Source of the DNA: Actinomucor elegans
Taxonomy: Eukaryota > Mucoromycota > Mucoromycetes > Mucorales > Mucoraceae
NCBI GenBank assembly: GCA_026027325.1
Contig: JAMSLZ010000009.1
Coordinates: forward strand, 1,302,001 to 1,366,000
Reading direction: 5' to 3'
DNA: 64,000 nucleotides
Both the position numbers and the translations under genes were made by a program. Positions 58,854 through 64,000 of this stretch are shown here, one piece after another; position 1 is the stretch's first letter; each line of letters begins with the position of its first letter. The notes under the pieces are model-generated. The model had not been told where the DNA came from. It did not search any database and saw nothing but the letters and a program-made list of their open reading frames with translations.

Positions 58854-61782
58854 CTAAAATGTAGGATGATGATGCTGAGGAGACTGCTGATGCTGAAGAG
58901 AGGGAGACGCGTGTTGGTTTTGGTGACCTATATAAACATTCCAATCGGACCAGTTTAGGCTGGATGGAGGTAAAGTTGTGTTTGATACATTCATATTTGG
59001 ATCATAAGCAGCTGTATATGCTTGAGGTGCTTGAGGTAACGAATGGGTTGCGAAGGAAGAAGAAGGCATCATCATATTTCTTTGGGGCGGCGGTAATTGT
59101 GATGGATAGCTATGATGATGGTTGAGCATGCTATTGTTGGCAGTAGCGGCGGTAGCAGAGGGGGAGGCAGGGTGTAAATTGGAAAGGTCAAAATGATCGT
59201 GGGAGATGGATCTAGTGTGTGAATAGACATGTTGTGTAGAGTTCAGTTGGTCAAGCGAAAATGAGCGTTGATGAGAGACTTGATGAGTGGGTTGATGGTG
59301 ATTTGTAGTGGGGTAAACTGGATATGAGAGGTTATACGAATCTATTTGCTGATCTGCCTGTGAGGGTAGCGTTCTTTGCTGCTGGTGATGATGGTGGTGT
59401 TGGCGTGATTGGAATTGTCGGTTGTGATTAGGTAAACCAGAACGAGACATGGCAAGCCCAATATCTGTTTGAATATCAGGTGTAATACCGCCTACAATAC
59501 TTGTATTCATCAATCGATTATGAAAGAATTGCTGTGATTTGGGCGCTGGATTCAAATCGATGTGTGTTTGATGAACATAGTTTGTAGAGTAAGCCATGTT
59601 TTCTGGTGATGTAGTTGTAATTGTATTGGCTGAATCGTCTTGGGCTCCAGTTGAACTAGCATCGTCATGATATAAACCGTTGATGGAAGTCAGCATGTTT
59701 AGTATTTCAATAGCTCGAGGAGCAGGCCCCACGTCCTCATTCATTTTGAGTATATTGATGGATTGGTGCAAGTTTTGTACGTTCAGAGAACTCTTGTTTC
59801 GTAGAGCGTTTGATAAGTGAACGAGAGACGATTGGAATAGTGCGTATACATAATAAGAAGGTGCACATAAAACAAAGTAATAGGCGGGATCTTCGGTTTG
59901 ATATTGGCGTTGATTTACAATTTTAGATATCCTGTTGGCTGCATCTGTACATGCTTTCTCTGATTCAGCAACGACTGATTTCAAGTTGGGATACTTTATT
60001 ACTGAAAGTTGATTAAAAGGTCGATACAAAAGCATAATGATAGTATAGTAATAGAGTTGCAAATTGACTAGAAGAGAGAATATGTTAATGATATTGATAA
60101 GCTAGCAGTACTGTTCAACTTACTTTTATCGAGATCAGATAAATACGTTCCGTCAAGAGGCTCTTCAAGCGAGTTTTTCCAGTTTTGTAAACGAGCTTCA
60201 AATACTGCAAGTATAGTTGGATCATCCAGACCAGCGTTAGTATTGGCTATTTTTGCATTAGGTGCATATAACGCTTTCAAGACACGTCCTAGTATTTCTG
60301 ATAGCTTGATCAAAGCAATAAAAGAGCGATAGATAGGTGGGCCTTTGGAAGGCGACGATACTTCATCATCCTCGATCTCGAATGGAGAAGGCATATCTGT
60401 ATCAAAATCTCGGTCAAGAATAGTGAGGGGTTTTCCAGCGCGAGCGCCAATCCAACGATCCATGATGTAGCAAGCATAAAATACGCGATGACGGGTCTCT
60501 ATTTCAGAACGAGGCAAGTTCCATTTCGTACAGGAACGATGTAAGCCTAGGTCTTGGGCCATTCGGATAGCATTTCCAATAGTGTACCATTGAACAGACT
60601 CTACATCGCCATCATCCATGTCCAAATAGAGAACCATCAAAAGAGCAGCTTGGACGTGGCATAACCGAGATCTGATAGAATCGCGTAGTCTTTTCATGAC
60701 TTTTCTAAAATAGGTATCAGCGAATTCATTTGCGTCTATGACCAGATCTGGTAGATATTGACCCGCAAAACGAAATGTCAGGGCAATAACAGCTTGCATC
60801 AAAATGGAAAGCGGACCAGTCGATGTTGCATATTGTTCCAAAAACCTCTTCTTGTTGACTATTGGCATGACCGAATGAAGGTGGCTAAAATACCTACAGA
60901 ACAAATCAAGGTCAGTCATTTTAAACGGCAGATATAGCTCTAGACTTACAATCCAATGATTTTGTCCAACTGGTGCTTAGCCGGTTTTCGTGCATTGCTT
61001 CCAGAAGCATGAGCGAACCGAGAAGCATCATTAGCAAAGAGAGGTGCACGCATGGATAATCCAACGTCTAGTAGCATGTCTGGTTTCCCTTTCTCGGTAC
61101 GAACTATCATAAGTTCATCTTGAGCCATCAGCTTCAAGTAAGTATCCTGTCTACCTGGCCATGGAATAGAAGATTGTGATTTAAAGAGATCGTTATCAAA
61201 TAATCTTAAGCCAGCAGATGAATGGCCAGTGTATTTGATCGAGTCGTAGTCTTTGACAGGCTTTGTATCTGGACAGAAATCGTCTTCTTCGTCAGAAGAG
61301 GAAGAGGAATCGGTTGGGTTAAGAGGCGAGGTGGGTTGAACATGGCCAGCATATTGAAAATCGTTTCGTTCGAGATCTTTGATAGAGCAGTTGGTTAAAG
61401 CAGCCAACAAAGACTCCATCTTTTTACATTTTTTCTCTAAATTATCAACGTAGCTGGTTTCAAATAAATAGGGTTAGTCTGGAAAATATGGTAACCTGGA
61501 CATTTAAACTTACACGCTAGGAGGTCCACGTTTCTTTCGAACTGTCTGGAATTCACAGGTATATCCCCACTATAAATATCAGTGATTAGAAAAATGTTTT
61601 ATCATATAGATAAGTATGCTTACAGCCTTGCAATTGGAGCACGGAGTGGAAGAGTCAGCGTCACATCGAGATTTTCTTTTTCTGCAGAAATCACAGCTTC
61701 GTTTAGCTCGAGTGCGTTTTAAAGGAATAGGAGAAGCATTCTGATAAAGATGCTGTTGTGGGGGATATTGAAAAGTATTCAT
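58854..61782 (-). CDS. Zn2Cys6 fungal-specific transcription factor
   Basis: Predicted nuclear regulator. Five exons, 61624-61782, 61514-61569, 60950-61453, 60124-60893 and 58854-60067, give 900 aa. The binuclear zinc cluster has C30, C33, C40, C48, C51 and C58 (spacing 2-6-7-2-6), with basic KRKSR between, and an intron falls between C51 and C58. It is followed by KKRGPPSVYVDNLEKK, a linker plus short dimerisation helix as in Rgt1/XlnR-type factors. A fungal-specific factor domain spans about residues 240-620 (YFSHLHSVMPIVNKKRFLEQ, MAQDLGLHRSC, RHRVFYACYIMDRWIGARAG). The C-terminal 280 residues are His/Gln/Ser/Pro-rich. The target pathway is not apparent. An in-frame ATG lies 66 nt upstream; 61782 is preferred because that extension is low-complexity leader. 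Confidence 0.9.
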
Positions 61783-61899
61783 TTCATAATAATAGAAGGA
61801 AAGAAGGGAAAAAGAGGTGACACATTCTCTCTGGTTTTTTAATGCCAAATATAGTGAAAAAAAGACTGTTTGGTAGGCGCTTTAACATGCTATTTTTAT

Positions 61900-64000
61900 T
61901 TAAGAACCTTGTAACTGATGTATTAGCCTACATGAAGGGTTACAATAAGCTAGTTGTGGCTTCTGAATAGGTATTAATACTTGCCTCAGCATGTGCTCAT
62001 TTTCTTGTTTATATCTTTTGATGGTCTTTTCTAATTTGGCTGTATGGGATTGTAACTTTTGAACGAGTATACCTTGTTCTTTCAGTTTAGTCTATTATTA
62101 TATACATCATTAAGTAACTAGGTGTAATTCAAAAATATAAATGATGAGACCTCATTATGTTCGCTATCAGATTCTAGCCATCGCATTTCCATCGCTTTCG
62201 ATTTCATATCTTCTTCTAGTGTTTGCAATTGTGTTCTCAGTTCTTGTTCTACTTGACTACTCAGTGATCCATTGGTGGTCTTTAGTTTGAAAGACAAGTC
62301 TTTCAACTCTTTGTCTTTCATATCCAGTAATGATTGGAACTGATTCTGAAGCATATTTAATTCTTTTTGATGCTGCTCAATTATACCCTGTAGTTTGTGT
62401 TCTGTTTCACTCTAATGAAACTATTCAGTATATCTGCTTATCGTGCTTTAAACATCGTTTACCTTATCGTGGTTATGATCCTTTAATCGTTTCAGTTCTT
62501 TATCTTTAGCAGCCAATAGGTTTTCAAAGAAGGCCTTTACAGAATTGAGCTCGTTACTATCACTAAGTTTCTCTGTTTTTGATTGGCTGCATTTAACATG
62601 ACACGCCTAAGTGAAAAAAAAAAATTTGCTTCATTATTACAACTCAACTCAATACCGCCTTGTACCATTTTTACCTTGAGTTCTGCTTGCAGTTGGATCA
62701 GTTGATCTTGCAGTTGATTCACTTGGTAGTGATGCTTCAGCTCTTGTGCCCGTAGCTCCTCATTATACTCTTTTGAATTGGCATCCTCAAGCTTTCTGGC
62801 TTCATCCAGTTGGTTTTTTAAATTTTGCCACTTTGCAGAATATTCTAGTTCCGCGTTTTTCATATTCTGATCTTTTGCGTGCAAGTTGGACTCGAGACCC
62901 TGTTTTTCTTGATTTAACACCTCTATTTTACTTTCAAATTGGTGCTTTAATGTCTGAATACAGGCAATTGTTAGATTCAAAGGTGTTTCTCGATCAAAAC
63001 TCCATCGTCACACAGTGTAATTACCTCGATTTCAGTCTGGGAACTTGCTCGCATTGCATTCAACTCGCGACTGCAATTTTCTTTCAGTTCATTTAAAACA
63101 GACTCGTGGTGAGCTATTAAGTCATGCATCTCATTCTATACCTTGCATATTAGCCTTTGGAGTCGAGTCTATATAGTATAACTTGCCTGTAACTCTAGAA
63201 ACCTCTGATGCTCCGCTTGCTGAACTTGGATTAGCACGTCATATCTTTTCATCAGTCTCTCATTGCTGGCTTTTTCTGCTTCTAGATCTTTTGAAACAGC
63301 TTCGAATTCTGTCTGCTGACTTGAGATTGTACGATTGGCCCGTTCCTGTTGTGTTTCATACAAAAACATGAATACGAAACTCGGCCAATGCTTAACATAA
63401 ATGCTTCTGCATGTTTAGCTTACATTGTCAGCAACTGCCCGGTGCTCGGCTTGTCTCGATTTTTCCAGCTCCTTTTCTAGTAATCCGTATTCTGCCTGCA
63501 AGGTTTCATATTGCTCGATAGACTCTTTTAGTGCAGAATTCAGTTTAGATGAATTTTGTTCATATGTAGACTAACAGTAATGAGTTTATATGTGTTTGAT
63601 GTCTTGTTGATAGCCAAATTTACCTTTAATTCTTGTATTTCGTTCTCATACGCAATATCTGCACTCATCTTTGTTTCATATTCGGCTAGCTCCAACTTGT
63701 GCAGGGCTTTGATCTCGTTCATTTCTTTGTCTTTTTGTTCACAGAGCTGCTGAAGCTGTATAGAATGCTGCTGTTCAAGACCTTTGCGTAGATTGGCCAT
63801 ATCGGCCTCAGCTGACAGCTTCAATTCACTTATTAGAGACTTGAGTTTTTGGTTACTTGCGATCTATATAACGACCCCCTTTAGTACGCACTTTGTATTC
63901 TAATCGATCCTCCTGTCACATACCGATTCTTCTTTACATTTATTTGCTATTTGTAGTTCATTCATGGCGTTACTGATCTTATCCCTGAGTTTTGTCTACG
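61900..64000 (-). CDS. Long coiled-coil protein, 3' part only (N-terminus beyond the window)
   Basis: Nine exons are visible, 63924-63995, 63624-63863, 63424-63570, 63187-63345, 63025-63135, 62675-62953, 62463-62606, 62151-62411 and 61900-62091, giving the last 533 or so residues. The intron before 63995 continues past the right edge. Nearly all of it is Glu/Lys/Gln/Leu-rich heptad coiled coil (for example ELEKSRQAEHRAVADN, DEARKLEDANSKEYNEELRA), ending in a short non-coiled tail with CNPSC. Every visible exon is a multiple of three and starts in phase 0. The intron 63136-63186 has a GC donor. It could be a tethering, cytoskeletal or motor-tail protein; no head domain is in the window, so I do not name it. 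Its stop lies 118 bp from the start of the Zn2Cys6 gene, the next gene on the same strand. Confidence 0.8.

Noticed and set aside
61909..61975. Possible extra intron near the 3' end of the coiled-coil gene (GTATTAATACC to CATGTAG)
   Set aside because: Would replace the short tail with a longer one running into the neighbouring promoter; the unspliced reading ends cleanly at 61900. Cannot be fully excluded without transcripts.

Overview
The window looks like nuclear DNA of a filamentous fungus, most likely Mucoromycota (Mucorales-like). The signs are: AT-rich sequence; genes cut by many short introns (about 45-120 nt) with GTAAGT-type donors; a Cla4-type PAK kinase, a Ste12-like C2H2 factor, a Zn2Cys6 regulator, an RSC9-like ARID protein and a large Sel1-repeat protein; and pyrimidine-rich leaders. 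No bacterial operons, CRISPR arrays or rRNA genes are visible, and I found no convincing tRNA by eye. Seventeen protein-coding genes are supported. Sixteen have complete exon chains whose phases close exactly, and one runs off the right edge. Two further coding-like fragments are uncertain.

Layout. 0.4-7 kb: a Cla4-like PAK kinase (minus) and a Ste12-like transcription factor (plus) lie head to head, two layers of one MAPK signalling route sharing about 1 kb of intergenic DNA. 7.2-9.1 kb: a secreted or membrane-anchored FAD amine/polyamine oxidase. 9.1-13.7 kb: gene-free repeat-rich DNA. 13.7-18.6 kb: TMA7 (a 64-aa ribosome-associated protein split into four exons), the methylcrotonyl-CoA carboxylase alpha subunit and geranylgeranyl diphosphate synthase. 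18.6-22.5 kb: repeat-rich DNA with a foldback element. 22.5-24.5 kb: the Sel1 protein. 24.5-29.1 kb: no convincing gene. 29.1-32.3 kb: an MFS transporter and a small secreted, probably GPI-anchored Cys-rich protein, divergently arranged. 34.9-37.0 kb: a phenol-hydroxylase-type FAD monooxygenase. 37.7-38.3 kb: a second foldback element. 38.6-46.5 kb: the RSC9-like subunit, a Tea4/Bud14-like SH3 polarity protein and a small membrane protein. 48.5-52.6 kb: heme oxygenase and biotin-protein ligase, both minus. 54.1-57.8 kb: a PPR protein and a secreted protein of unknown function. 58.9-64 kb: a Zn2Cys6 regulator and the 3' part of a long coiled-coil protein.

Functional links. Biotin-protein ligase attaches biotin to carboxylases such as the MCC alpha subunit encoded in the same window. 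MCC breaks down leucine towards HMG-CoA, a precursor of the mevalonate pathway that feeds the neighbouring GGPP synthase (carotenoids, prenylation). PAK, Ste12-like and Tea4-like proteins all belong to polarity and mating/filamentation signalling.

The most unusual material is between the genes. A degenerate repeat family, seen in at least 18 copies, recurs with roughly 145-180 bp spacing. Copies sit in one orientation towards the left of several gene-free intervals and in the opposite orientation towards the right, as expected for subterminal repeats of decayed inverted-repeat transposons. One 20.4-21.3 kb element carries a nearly perfect long hairpin inside such ends. All splice sites, domains and repeats were read by eye; no database search was possible.
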